Assembly: GCA_002376325.1 (NCBI GenBank)
Contig: DFMR01000025.1
Span: 1 to 17,680, forward strand
Length of the DNA: 17,680 nucleotides
Direction: 5' to 3'
DNA from: Proteobacteria bacterium UBA3588
GTDB lineage: Bacteria > Pseudomonadota > Gammaproteobacteria > Thiohalomonadales > Thiohalomonadaceae
In this document: one piece after another, positions 8,141 to 14,517 of the stretch
How the letters are laid out: each line of letters begins with the position of its first letter
How positions within the stretch are numbered: the stretch's first letter is position 1
Made by a program: the position numbers and the translations under genes
Notes under the pieces: model-generated
Told to the model about the DNA's origin: nothing
Database searches by the model: none
The model's input: the letters and a program-made list of their open reading frames with translations, nothing else

Positions 8141-8191
8141 TGGGCGGACGGTGCTTTTGCGCGGTTTGATCGGATGCTATGGTAACCGACC

Positions 8192-9019
8192 ATGAAGATA
8201 GCAGTCATGTCCGACATTCACGGCAACCTGCCGGCGCTGCAACAGGTACTCGACGACGTCGAGCGCTGGGCGCCCGACGAAGTGATCGTCAACGGTGACC
8301 TGGTCAACCGCGGCCCGCACAGTCTCGCCTGTCTGCAGCTGTTGCAGCAACGCCTGCCGACGGTGCGCCTGCTGCGCGGCAACCACGAGGATTTCGTCCT
8401 CTCCTGCGACGACGGCGGGCACGATCCCGAGCATTACGCCTACGACCTGCGCCGTTTCACTCATTGGACCCATGCGCAATTGGGCGCAGCGACGGCCGCG
8501 TTGCGCGATTGGGCCGACCATATCGATCTGAGCGAGCTGGATGGCGGTGCGCTGCACATCACCCACGGCTCGCGTCTCGGCAACCGCGACGGTATCTCGC
8601 CGCGCACCGACGAGGCCGACCTGCCGGCCAAGCTGGGCGAGCGCCGCGACCTGTTCATCACCTCCCATACCCACAAGCCGATGGTGCGCGAGTTCAACGG
8701 CACGCTGCTGGTCAACACCGGTTCGGTCGGTTCGCCGTTCGACGACGATGCGCGCGCCTGTTACGGTCGTTTCATTTTCGACGCCGGACGCTGGCGCGCC
8801 GAGGTGCGGCGCGTGGGGTACGACAAGGCGCGCGCCGAACGCGACTTTGCAACCAGCGGCTTCCTCGAACAGGGCGGAGCGCTGACGCGGTTGATGCTCG
8901 ACGAGTTGCGCCATTCGCGCATGTACCTGGGGCCGTGGATGCGGCGTTACCACACGGCGGTACTGGACGGGGAGATCACGGTGGCGGCGGCCGTCGAGGA
9001 GTTCCTGTGTTCGGCCTGA
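8192..9019 (+). CDS. YfcE/MJ0936-type metallophosphoesterase
   Basis: This is a calcineurin-like two-metal phosphoesterase of 275 residues, cytoplasmic, with substrate unknown. The metal-ligand motifs appear in order: D-x-H (Asp8, His10 in MSDIHGN), GDLVNRGP with Asp36, GNHE with Asn64 and His65, a THG histidine (His125), and SHTHKP with His159 and His161. The segment LLVNTGSVGSPFDD is typical of the YfcE/MJ0936-like group, whose members are phosphodiesterases on model substrates. The C-terminal region of about 75 residues (from YDKARAERDF) is helical and extends beyond the minimal fold. The upstream region has no strong ribosome site. A poor -10 (TATGGT, 8178-8183) so close to the ATG hints at a very short or leaderless transcript. 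It diverges from the ScsD-like gene. Confidence 0.9.
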   Translation: MKIAVMSDIHGNLPALQQVLDDVERWAPDEVIVNGDLVNRGPHSLACLQLLQQRLPTVRLLRGNHEDFVLSCDDGGHDPEHYAYDLRRFTHWTHAQLGAATAALRDWADHIDLSELDGGALHITHGSRLGNRDGISPRTDEADLPAKLGERRDLFITSHTHKPMVREFNGTLLVNTGSVGSPFDDDARACYGRFIFDAGRWRAEVRRVGYDKARAERDFATSGFLEQGGALTRLMLDELRHSRMYLGPWMRRYHTAVLDGEITVAAAVEEFLCSA

Positions 9020-9053
9020 AGCTGTACGTCGGGAAGATGAGGAGGCGGGAGGG

Positions 9054-9214
9054 AACCACGAGTACACCGAAAAACACGCAGCTCTTATCGCGGATATCTT
9101 CAGTCGTCTTTCGGTTGGCGCACAAACCCCAAACTCTCGTCAAGCCGCGAAGAACGCCAAGAAAGATGGATGTATGGTGGTTATTATCGGTGAATTCGGA
9201 GTGTTCGGTGGTTT
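9054..9214. repeat. Degenerate intergenic repeat, copy 1
   Basis: This noncoding stretch begins AACCACGAGTACACCGAAAA and ends with the inverted counterpart TTCGGAGTGTTCGGTGGTTT. In the middle it contains AAGAACGCCAAG. The same building blocks (GAGTACACCGAAAA, AAGAACGCCAAG, ACCACCGAA) recur at 15901-16078, partly in opposite orientation. It resembles the ACCACGAA/CGCCAAG-type repeats scattered between genes in many proteobacterial genomes. Confidence 0.5.
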
Positions 9215-9251
9215 CCGACGGCCTTTGTGCCGAACCGATGCTGGTGGGGAT

Positions 9252-9536
9252 CTAGACCGGCAGACCCTCGAACTCTTTCAGCACCACGCGGTCCAGCAGG
9301 GCGGCAAAGGTGCGGATCTGGCAGACATCGACCTGGATGCCGTCGAAGGTATCGGCCAGCAGCTCCTGCAGCACCCGGCATTCGGCGCTGCCCATCTTCA
9401 GGTCCTCCACCAGCCGTGCATCCTCCACCACGGCTTCCAGTTCGGCGTTCAGCGCGTCGGCGACGACCGCTTTCAGCGCCATGCTCATCAGATTCTTCAC
9501 CGATTCCAGCTCGTTCGCACCCGCTTTGATACACAT
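9252..9536 (-). CDS. Small cytoplasmic protein of unknown function
   Basis: I do not recognise this 94-residue protein. The start at 9536 is supported by AAGGAG with 8 bases of spacing. A longer frame back to 9647 would run over the promoter and the FNR-like box and is rejected. The sequence is mostly helical and acidic (LESVKNLMSMALKAVVADAL, AELEAVVEDARLVEDLK) with no signal peptide or membrane segment. It has three cysteines: Cys2, Cys53 and Cys72 (VCQIR). They do not form a known metal motif, though two or three could bind metal or act as a redox sensor. The gene stands alone, and its upstream region carries a near-perfect FNR/ANR operator in activating position. A role under oxygen limitation is therefore inferred; the biochemical function is unknown. 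Confidence 0.78.
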   Translation of the reverse strand: MCIKAGANELESVKNLMSMALKAVVADALNAELEAVVEDARLVEDLKMGSAECRVLQELLADTFDGIQVDVCQIRTFAALLDRVVLKEFEGLPV

Positions 9537-9606
9537 GCTCCACTCTCCTTGGCGTTGAGCCCGCTCGGGGCCGGTATCCGCTCGAACAACCCTTAAGAAC
9601 ATGAGA

Positions 9607-9647
9607 ATATTAGCGATAACCGATAGACGAACATTGACGCAGATCAA
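9607..9647 (-). promoter_or_regulatory. FNR/ANR box with class II promoter
   Basis: The operator at 9634-9647 reads TTGAC-GCAG-ATCAA on the plus strand, 9 of 10 conserved positions of the FNR/CRP-type consensus TTGAT-N4-ATCAA. On the minus strand a -10-like TAATAT lies at 9607-9612. It would start transcription near 9600, placing the operator centre about 41 bases upstream, the classic class II activation position. The leader to the ATG at 9536 would be about 64 bases. Confidence 0.65.
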
Positions 9648-9649
9648 AA

Positions 9650-9681
9650 TATCGTGGAATTTTCACTCTTATTTCACGATA
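9650..9681. promoter_or_regulatory. Palindromic operator-like site next to the FNR box
   Basis: TATCGTG (9650-9656) and CACGATA (9675-9681) form a perfect 7-base inverted repeat with an 18-base AT-rich spacer. It lies just upstream of the FNR-like box relative to the minus-strand gene, a position where a second regulator could bind. The cognate factor is unknown. Confidence 0.3.
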
Positions 9682-9711
9682 GTCGCAACACGTCAGGGTA
9701 GAAACCTGGGG

Positions 9712-9782
9712 GCATAAAAAGGGGGCTGGTCCCGTACGGATGCCGGGGGGTGGCAAGCCGCATTGGGTGGGAGGGACCAGCC
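9712..9782 (-). terminator. Structured terminator downstream of the Spy-like gene
   Basis: Read on the minus strand, GGCTGGTCCC (9773-9782) pairs perfectly with GGGACCAGCC (9724-9733), followed by CCCTTTTTATG. The 39-base loop contains an inner hairpin (TGCC/GGCA). The 10-base stem plus T5 run fits an intrinsic terminator for the Spy-like gene ending at 9834, although the loop is unusually large. A smaller perfect hairpin (GGGCGC/GCGCCC, 9798-9813) followed by GCATTTT lies between it and the stop. Confidence 0.45.
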
Positions 9783-9797
9783 GATTCGGGAAAATGC

Positions 9798-9813
9798 GGG
9801 CGCTGCTGCGCCC
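9798..9813 (-). terminator. Short GC hairpin after the Spy-like gene
   Basis: GGGCGC (9798-9803) and GCGCCC (9808-9813) form a 6-base stem with a 4-base loop. On the minus strand it is followed by GCATTTT. It starts about 20 bases past the stop of the Spy-like gene and may be the first of two tandem terminators. Confidence 0.4.
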
Positions 9814-9833
9814 GGCCGATTGGGGCTACTGCG

Positions 9834-10304
9834 TCATTTGGCGGTGCCGGCCGGCCCCATGCCTCCCCGGAAATGCAGCTCCTTGAGTTGCTTGGCGGTA
9901 AGGATCGCCTCGATGCGAGCGCGGGCGTCGACCCGTGCCATGATCATGTGCGTGACCAGCGTGCCCTGTTTTTCCGCCAGTGTGCGGATGGCGGCCTTGT
10001 CTGCGTCGTCTGCGATGGCGTCATGCAGTTTGCGCTGGCTGTCGCGCATGGCGTCGGCTTCGGTCCGCATGCGGCTGCGTTCCTCTTTGTGCAACGTGTC
10101 CAACTGGGTGCGCTGTGCATCGGTCAGATCGGGCAGGCGGTAGACGGCGCGCATCGGGCTGCCGCCGTGGCAGCCGCCGTGCCGCCCATGACTGTCGTGC
10201 CCGCCGTAGCCGCCGTAGCCGCCGAAGGCGAAGGCGCCGCCGGACAGCGTCAGCAGCGCTATGGCGGATATCAGGTAGGTAAGCGATTTATTTGCGTGTT
10301 TCAT
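9834..10304 (-). CDS. Spy/CpxP-like periplasmic protein
   Basis: This 156-residue secreted protein starts at the ATG at 10304 (GAGGAG, 7 bases upstream). A signal peptide covers residues 1-26 (core LISAIALLTL, cleavage after AFA). The mature protein begins with a Gly/His-rich tract (FGGYGGYGGHDSHGRHGGCHGG), likely to bind metal. A helical Spy/CpxP-type domain follows with two LTxxQ motifs (LTDAQ at 60-64 and LTAKQ at 135-139). Such proteins act as periplasmic chaperones, as feedback inhibitors of CpxA, or as heavy-metal sensors of the CnrX/ZraP group; this one could be any of these. It is divergent from a CpxRA-like pair, the same arrangement as E. coli cpxP-cpxRA, which favours a CpxP-type role. 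The shared intergenic region holds CpxR-box-like repeats. The Met/Arg-rich helical region (RSRMRTEADAMRDSQRKL) is typical of Spy-like cradles. Confidence 0.82.
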   Translation of the reverse strand: MKHANKSLTYLISAIALLTLSGGAFAFGGYGGYGGHDSHGRHGGCHGGSPMRAVYRLPDLTDAQRTQLDTLHKEERSRMRTEADAMRDSQRKLHDAIADDADKAAIRTLAEKQGTLVTHMIMARVDARARIEAILTAKQLKELHFRGGMGPAGTAK

Positions 10305-10398
10305 GGTCCATCTCCTCGGTGGTCTGTATGAATGCCGCTCATGCACTAGCGGATGGAGATACCTTAGTCGCATGGCACTTGAAGTTGGTTGAGCGGAT

Positions 10399-10428
10399 GC
10401 GAAGGAGTGCAAAGAAGTGCAAATAGCG
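10399..10428 (+). promoter_or_regulatory. Helically phased repeats resembling a CpxR box
   Basis: Three consecutive 10-base units read GCGAAGGAGT, GCAAAGAAGT and GCAAATAGCG. The last two give GCAAA-N5-GCAAA (10409-10423), one mismatch per half-site from the CpxR consensus GTAAA-N5-GTAAA. The repeats lie in the divergent region between the Spy-like gene and the CpxR-like gene, just upstream of the latter's candidate promoter. Autoregulation and control of both directions are inferred. Confidence 0.5.
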
Positions 10429-10440
10429 CATGGCGCCGCT

Positions 10441-10468
10441 TTGCAGTACCCAGGGGCTGGCGCACAAT
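10441..10468 (+). promoter_or_regulatory. Weak promoter of the cpxR-like operon
   Basis: TTGCAG (10441-10446, 3 of 6) and CACAAT (10463-10468, 4 of 6) are separated by 16 bases. The CpxR-like repeats end 12 bases upstream of the -35, a suitable place for an activator. Transcription would start around 10475, about 14 bases before the ATG. Confidence 0.35.
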
Positions 10469-10488
10469 GTTTTCACGGAGTGTTGATA

Positions 10489-11166
10489 ATGGCGCGAATA
10501 CTGCTGGTTGACGACGATGAGGCCCTGTGCGAACTGCTCGCCGAGTATCTGGCCGGCGAGGGGTTCGAGGTGTGCGCGGTGCATGACGGTGTGGCGGCGC
10601 TGGCGCGCGGCGGCGAGGGCGGCTGGGATGCGGTGATTCTCGACGTTATGTTGCCGGGGATGAGCGGCTTCGACATTCTCAAACAGCTCAAGGCGCGGGA
10701 CGACGTGCCGGTGCTGATGCTCACCGCCCGCGGCGAGGACACCGATACGGTGCTTGGGCTCGAACTTGGCGCGGACGATTACGTGGCCAAACCCTGCAGC
10801 CCCCGTGTGTTGGTGGCACGGCTGCGGGCGTTGCTGCGGCGCCGTGCCGCGCCGGCCGATGCCGCGACCCTGCAGGTGGGCGACCTTTGCCTCGACGAAC
10901 GCAGCCGACGCGTCACCGTGGGCGACGCCGAGGTGGTTCTGACCGGTGCCGAATTCAATCTGCTGGCGCTGCTGGTGCAGCATGCCGGCCACATCGTGCA
11001 GCGTGAAATCCTGGCGCAAGAGGGGCTGGGCCGGGCATTGCAGGCCTACGATCGCCGCATCGAGACCCATATGGCCCAAATTCGCCGCAAACTCGGTCCC
11101 CTGCCCGACGGCGCGCAACGCATCCAGACGGTGCGCGGCCTCGGCTACCAGTACGTGATGCGCTGA
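10489..11166 (+). CDS. CpxR-like response regulator (OmpR family)
   Basis: This is a 225-residue DNA-binding response regulator. The receiver domain (1-115) has the acidic pocket DDD (8-10), the phosphoacceptor Asp52 in ILDVMLPG, Thr79 in MLTARG, and Lys101. The effector is an OmpR-type winged helix (about 128-225), ending TVRGLGYQYV. Segments such as VLGLELGADDY, REILAQEGLGRALQAYDRRIE and HMAQIRRKLG closely track E. coli CpxR. One oddity is that the residue after Lys101-Pro102 is Cys103 where CpxR has Phe. The start at 10489 has ACGGAG with 8 bases of spacing; the frame extends further upstream but across the promoter. The stop overlaps the ATG of the kinase by one base (TGATG). It probably activates its own operon and the divergent Spy-like gene through the repeats at 10399-10428. 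Confidence 0.93.
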   Translation: MARILLVDDDEALCELLAEYLAGEGFEVCAVHDGVAALARGGEGGWDAVILDVMLPGMSGFDILKQLKARDDVPVLMLTARGEDTDTVLGLELGADDYVAKPCSPRVLVARLRALLRRRAAPADAATLQVGDLCLDERSRRVTVGDAEVVLTGAEFNLLALLVQHAGHIVQREILAQEGLGRALQAYDRRIETHMAQIRRKLGPLPDGAQRIQTVRGLGYQYVMR

Positions 11167-12524
11167 TGGGTTCGCTGTTCAGCAAGATTTTCCTCTCCTT
11201 CTGGCTCGCCGCCGTGTTGCTGGGCGCAGCGCTGTTCGGTACCGCGCGCCTGTGGGGCGGCGACGCCATCGCCGAGGGACAGCGCCAACTGACGGCGCGG
11301 GCGGCCATTGCGGCGGCCCTGTGGCGCGAAGGCGGCGCCGATGCGGTCACCCGCTGGCTGCACGAGGAACACGAGGCGCGCGGCATGCGCTTGCCCATGC
11401 TGCTGGTGGACGGCAACGGCAACACCATGCTGCCGCTACGTCATCCGCTGCCCTATCACATCGCCCACTGGCTGAAGCGCGAGATGGCACCGGGCGACTA
11501 CGCCATCGCCCCCGGCCACTACGTGATCGTCGCCCGCCTGCCGGAAACCCTCCCGCCGCTCTATTTCGTCAGCGAGCTGGGCCGCCGGCGGCTGCCGCTT
11601 ACCCCCATCTGGTTGCGCATCGCCTTGGCGGTGGCGGTGACGGGCCTGGTCAGTCTCGGCCTGGCGGCACTGTTGACGCGGCGGTTGCGGCGGCTGCGCC
11701 ATGCGGCGCAGGCGCTGGCCGCCGGCGACCTGGCGGTACGCGTCGGCTACCGCGGCCGCGATGAAGTGGCCGCGCTGGCACAGGACTTCGATCAAATGGC
11801 CGATCACGTCCGCGAGTTGCTGGAGACCCAGCGCCGCCTGCTGCGCGACGTGTCGCATGAGCTGCGCTCGCCGCTGGCGCGGCTGCGCGTGGCGCTGGAG
11901 CTGGCGCAGCGCGGCGACGACCCGGCGAAGGCGTTGCGCCGTATCGATAAGGAGGCGGGCGAGCTGGAGCAGCTGATAGCCGACGTGCTCTCCCTGGCGC
12001 GTCTCGAATCGGGTCAGACGACGCTGGAGCGGCGCGCGGTGCCGTTGCACGAATTGGTGGAAAAGGTGGTGACCGACGCCGAGTTCGAGGCCCAGGCCAA
12101 GGGCCGCCACGTCACCTTCGACGCGGCGCAGGCGGTGACGCTGCAGGGCGACCCGGTACTGTTGCGCTCCGCGGTGGAGAACGTGGTGCGTAACGCCGTG
12201 CGTCATACTGAAGAGGGCACCACGGTGGCGGTGGTGCTGCGGATGGAGCGGGACGGCGCGGTGATCGAGGTGCGCGACCACGGCGGCGGCGTGCCGCAGG
12301 AGGAGTTGAGCCGGCTGTTCCAGCCGTTCGCCCGGGTCGGCGAAGGACGCGAGCGGCAACGCGGCGGTTATGGCCTTGGCCTCGCCATCACCGGCCGTGC
12401 GGTGCATTCGCACGGCGGTGAGGTGTCGATAGAAAATCATCCGGCGGGCGGCATGATCGTGCGCATGCGTTTCCCTGCGGCGCGCGTCGCGGAGCTGTCG
12501 CCCCCGACAATTGGAGAGACATGA
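11166..12524 (+). CDS. CpxA-like sensor histidine kinase
   Basis: This 452-residue inner-membrane kinase is the partner of the adjacent regulator. TM1 is about 8-30 (the N-terminus SLFSKIFLSFWLA resembles CpxA), the periplasmic sensor about 31-146, TM2 147-170, HAMP about 170-222. The H-box is RDVSHELRSPLARLR with the phosphorylated His231. The ATPase domain has the N-box ENVVRNAVRHT (339-349), G1 DHGGGVP (371-377), the F-box LFQPFARV (384-391) and G2 GYGLGLAI (401-408). All catalytic motifs are intact. The sensor domain is about 115 residues, somewhat shorter than that of E. coli CpxA, so the inducing signal may differ. It starts on the last base of the regulator stop, and its own stop overlaps the adaptor gene start region (ATGATG), consistent with translational coupling. 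Confidence 0.93.
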   Translation: MGSLFSKIFLSFWLAAVLLGAALFGTARLWGGDAIAEGQRQLTARAAIAAALWREGGADAVTRWLHEEHEARGMRLPMLLVDGNGNTMLPLRHPLPYHIAHWLKREMAPGDYAIAPGHYVIVARLPETLPPLYFVSELGRRRLPLTPIWLRIALAVAVTGLVSLGLAALLTRRLRRLRHAAQALAAGDLAVRVGYRGRDEVAALAQDFDQMADHVRELLETQRRLLRDVSHELRSPLARLRVALELAQRGDDPAKALRRIDKEAGELEQLIADVLSLARLESGQTTLERRAVPLHELVEKVVTDAEFEAQAKGRHVTFDAAQAVTLQGDPVLLRSAVENVVRNAVRHTEEGTTVAVVLRMERDGAVIEVRDHGGGVPQEELSRLFQPFARVGEGRERQRGGYGLGLAITGRAVHSHGGEVSIENHPAGGMIVRMRFPAARVAELSPPTIGET

Positions 12525-13789
12525 TGGCTGAGGCTCCTTCTCACGACGATATCGCCCGCACCCTCGGGGTCGGCCGCCACGCCCGTGCGCAACGGCGCTG
12601 GGTGAAGTGGCTGGCGGCAGCGCTGGCGGCGATCGCGCTTTTCGCCCTGATCAGCCACTTTACCGGCCGCGAGGAGCAAGGACCGATCTTCAAGACAGTG
12701 GCGGTCAAGCGCGGCAACCTGGTGGTGACGGTGAGTGCCACCGGCACGCTGCAACCGGTCAATCAGGTGGATGTGGGCAGCGAGTTGTCCGGCACCATCG
12801 CCTCGGTCGACGTCGACTACAACGACCATGTGGTCCAGGGGCAGGTACTGGCGCGGCTCGATACCGAGATGTTGCAGGCACGCATGGTGGAGTCGCGCGC
12901 GGCGCTCCAGTCGTCCAAGGCCAATCTGCAGAACGCGGCGGCAACGGTGACCGAAACCAAGCTCAATTACCAGCGCTGCAAGGAGCTGGTGGCGAGCCAG
13001 ATGTGCGCCCAGAGCGATCTGGACAAGGACCGTGCCGACTATCAGCGGGCAATGGCCGGGCAGGAGATGGCCAAGGCCGCGGTGGCGCAGGCGCAGGCGA
13101 CGCTGGCGCAGCAGGAGACCAACCTGCAGAAGGCGGTGATCCGCGCGCCGATCAGCGGCGTGGTACTCAACCGCGTGGCGGAGAAGGGTCAGACCGTGGC
13201 CGCCTCGTTTCAGACGCCGGTGCTGTTCACCCTGGCCGAGGATCTGAAGAAGATGGAGCTGATCGCCTCGGTGGACGAGGCCGATATCGGCCAGGTCGAA
13301 CTGGGCCAGCACGCCTCCTTCACCGTCGATGCCTATCCCAACCGCACCTTCGACGCCAACGTCACCCAGATCCGCCACGCGCCGGTGACGGTACAGGGCG
13401 TGGTGACCTATCAGACCGTGCTGGCGGTGGACAACGGCGATCTGGCGCTGTTGCCGGGCATGACCGCGACCGCCGACATCAAGGTGAAGGAGGTCGACAA
13501 CACGCTGCTGGTGCCCAACGCCGCGCTGCGCTTCGTGCCGCCGAGCACAACCCCCGAGTCCTCGTCGCACCGCTTCCTCGGGCTGTTTCCGGCACCGCAC
13601 CGGCCGCAAGCGACGACGGCGCCGGTCGCCAGGGACGGGCGCCGTCAGGTGTGGATGCTGCGCAACGGCGTGCCGGTGCCGGTAGCGGTCAAGGTGGGCT
13701 CCAGCGACGGGGTGGTGACCCAGGTGGTGGAAGGGGATCTTCGGCCGGGTGAGCCGGTCATCGTCGACGCGGTGGTGCCGAGCCCATGA
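12524..13789 (+). CDS. MacA-like periplasmic adaptor subunit
   Basis: This membrane-fusion protein links the inner-membrane ABC transporter to an outer-membrane channel. From the ATG at 12524 (GGAG 7 bases upstream) it has 421 residues; an ATG at 12521 would add one. A cytoplasmic tail of about 27 residues precedes a single membrane segment (about 28-45). Then follow a first barrel/lipoyl half (VGSELSGTIASVDVDYNDHV), a coiled-coil hairpin (about 115-204), the second lipoyl half (IRAPISGVVLNRVAEKGQTV), a beta-barrel and a membrane-proximal domain. At the hairpin tip, Arg151 and Leu155 match the R-L-S channel-docking pattern of MacA/AcrA-type adaptors. The Ser position is Ala162, flanked by two cysteines (152 and 161). 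A variable Pro/Ser/Thr loop lies near residues 343-375. It overlaps the ATPase gene by 4 bases (ATGA). Confidence 0.9.
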   Translation: MAEAPSHDDIARTLGVGRHARAQRRWVKWLAAALAAIALFALISHFTGREEQGPIFKTVAVKRGNLVVTVSATGTLQPVNQVDVGSELSGTIASVDVDYNDHVVQGQVLARLDTEMLQARMVESRAALQSSKANLQNAAATVTETKLNYQRCKELVASQMCAQSDLDKDRADYQRAMAGQEMAKAAVAQAQATLAQQETNLQKAVIRAPISGVVLNRVAEKGQTVAASFQTPVLFTLAEDLKKMELIASVDEADIGQVELGQHASFTVDAYPNRTFDANVTQIRHAPVTVQGVVTYQTVLAVDNGDLALLPGMTATADIKVKEVDNTLLVPNAALRFVPPSTTPESSSHRFLGLFPAPHRPQATTAPVARDGRRQVWMLRNGVPVPVAVKVGSSDGVVTQVVEGDLRPGEPVIVDAVVPSP

Positions 13790-14517
13790 GTGCGGCGGCG
13801 TTGCAGGCGGATGGCGCCGCGCCGTCGCTGATCGCGCTGCGCGGCGTCACCAAGGTGTACGGCCGCGGCCAAGCCGAGATGCGCGCGCTGCAGGGCATCG
13901 ACCTGGACATCCTGACCGGGGAGTTCGTGGCGATGATGGGGCCGAGCGGCTCCGGCAAGTCCACCTGCATGAATATTCTCGGTTGTCTCGACGCCCCCAC
14001 CGGCGGCCGCTACAGCTTCAACGGCGTCGACGTGGGGCTGCTGTCGCGTAACCAGCGGGCGCTGCTGCGGCGCAACTACATCGGTTTCGTGTTTCAGGGT
14101 TTCAACCTGCTGGCGCGCACCTCGGCGCTGGAGAACGTGGAGCTGCCGCTGATCTATCGCGGCATCCCGCTGGCGGAGCGCCATGCAGCGGCACGCGAGG
14201 CGTTGGCGGCGGTGGGCCTGTCGGGATGGGAGCATCACACGCCGGGCGAGCTCTCCGGCGGCCAGCAGCAGCGCGTCGCCATCGCCCGCGCCATCGTCAC
14301 CCAGCCGACCCTGCTACTGGCGGACGAGCCGACCGGCAACCTCGATACGGCGCGCAGCCACGAGATCATGGAGTTGCTGACGCGCTTCAATCGCGAGCTC
14401 GGTCTGACGGTAGTGATGGTGACCCATGAACCGGACATGGCCGAGTATGCGGGCCGCATGATCCACTTCCTGGACGGCCGCGTGGTGACGGCACAAGAGG
14501 CGGAGGCTTCGCACTGA
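13786..14517 (+). CDS. MacB-type ABC transporter ATPase
   Basis: This is the 243-residue nucleotide-binding subunit of the LolD/MacB group. It has Walker A GPSGSGKST (52-60), the Q-loop FVFQGFN with Gln104, signature LSGGQQQR (156-163), Walker B LLLADE (176-181), the D-loop GNLD and H-loop His214. The motif LADEPTGNLD is characteristic of this family. It would energise the FtsX-type permease encoded next. In E. coli MacB the ATPase and permease are one polypeptide; here they are separate genes, as in YknYZ-like and many proteobacterial systems. It overlaps the adaptor by 4 bases, and its stop overlaps the permease ATG by one base. The N-terminal 15 residues (SAAALQADGAAPS) are a disordered extension. 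Confidence 0.95.
   Translation: MSAAALQADGAAPSLIALRGVTKVYGRGQAEMRALQGIDLDILTGEFVAMMGPSGSGKSTCMNILGCLDAPTGGRYSFNGVDVGLLSRNQRALLRRNYIGFVFQGFNLLARTSALENVELPLIYRGIPLAERHAAAREALAAVGLSGWEHHTPGELSGGQQQRVAIARAIVTQPTLLLADEPTGNLDTARSHEIMELLTRFNRELGLTVVMVTHEPDMAEYAGRMIHFLDGRVVTAQEAEASH

Noticed and set aside
12437..13609. 390-codon minus-strand frame opposite the MacA-like gene
   Set aside because: The His/Arg/Leu-rich translation is typical of the antisense of GC-rich genes, and the plus strand carries a clear adaptor protein.
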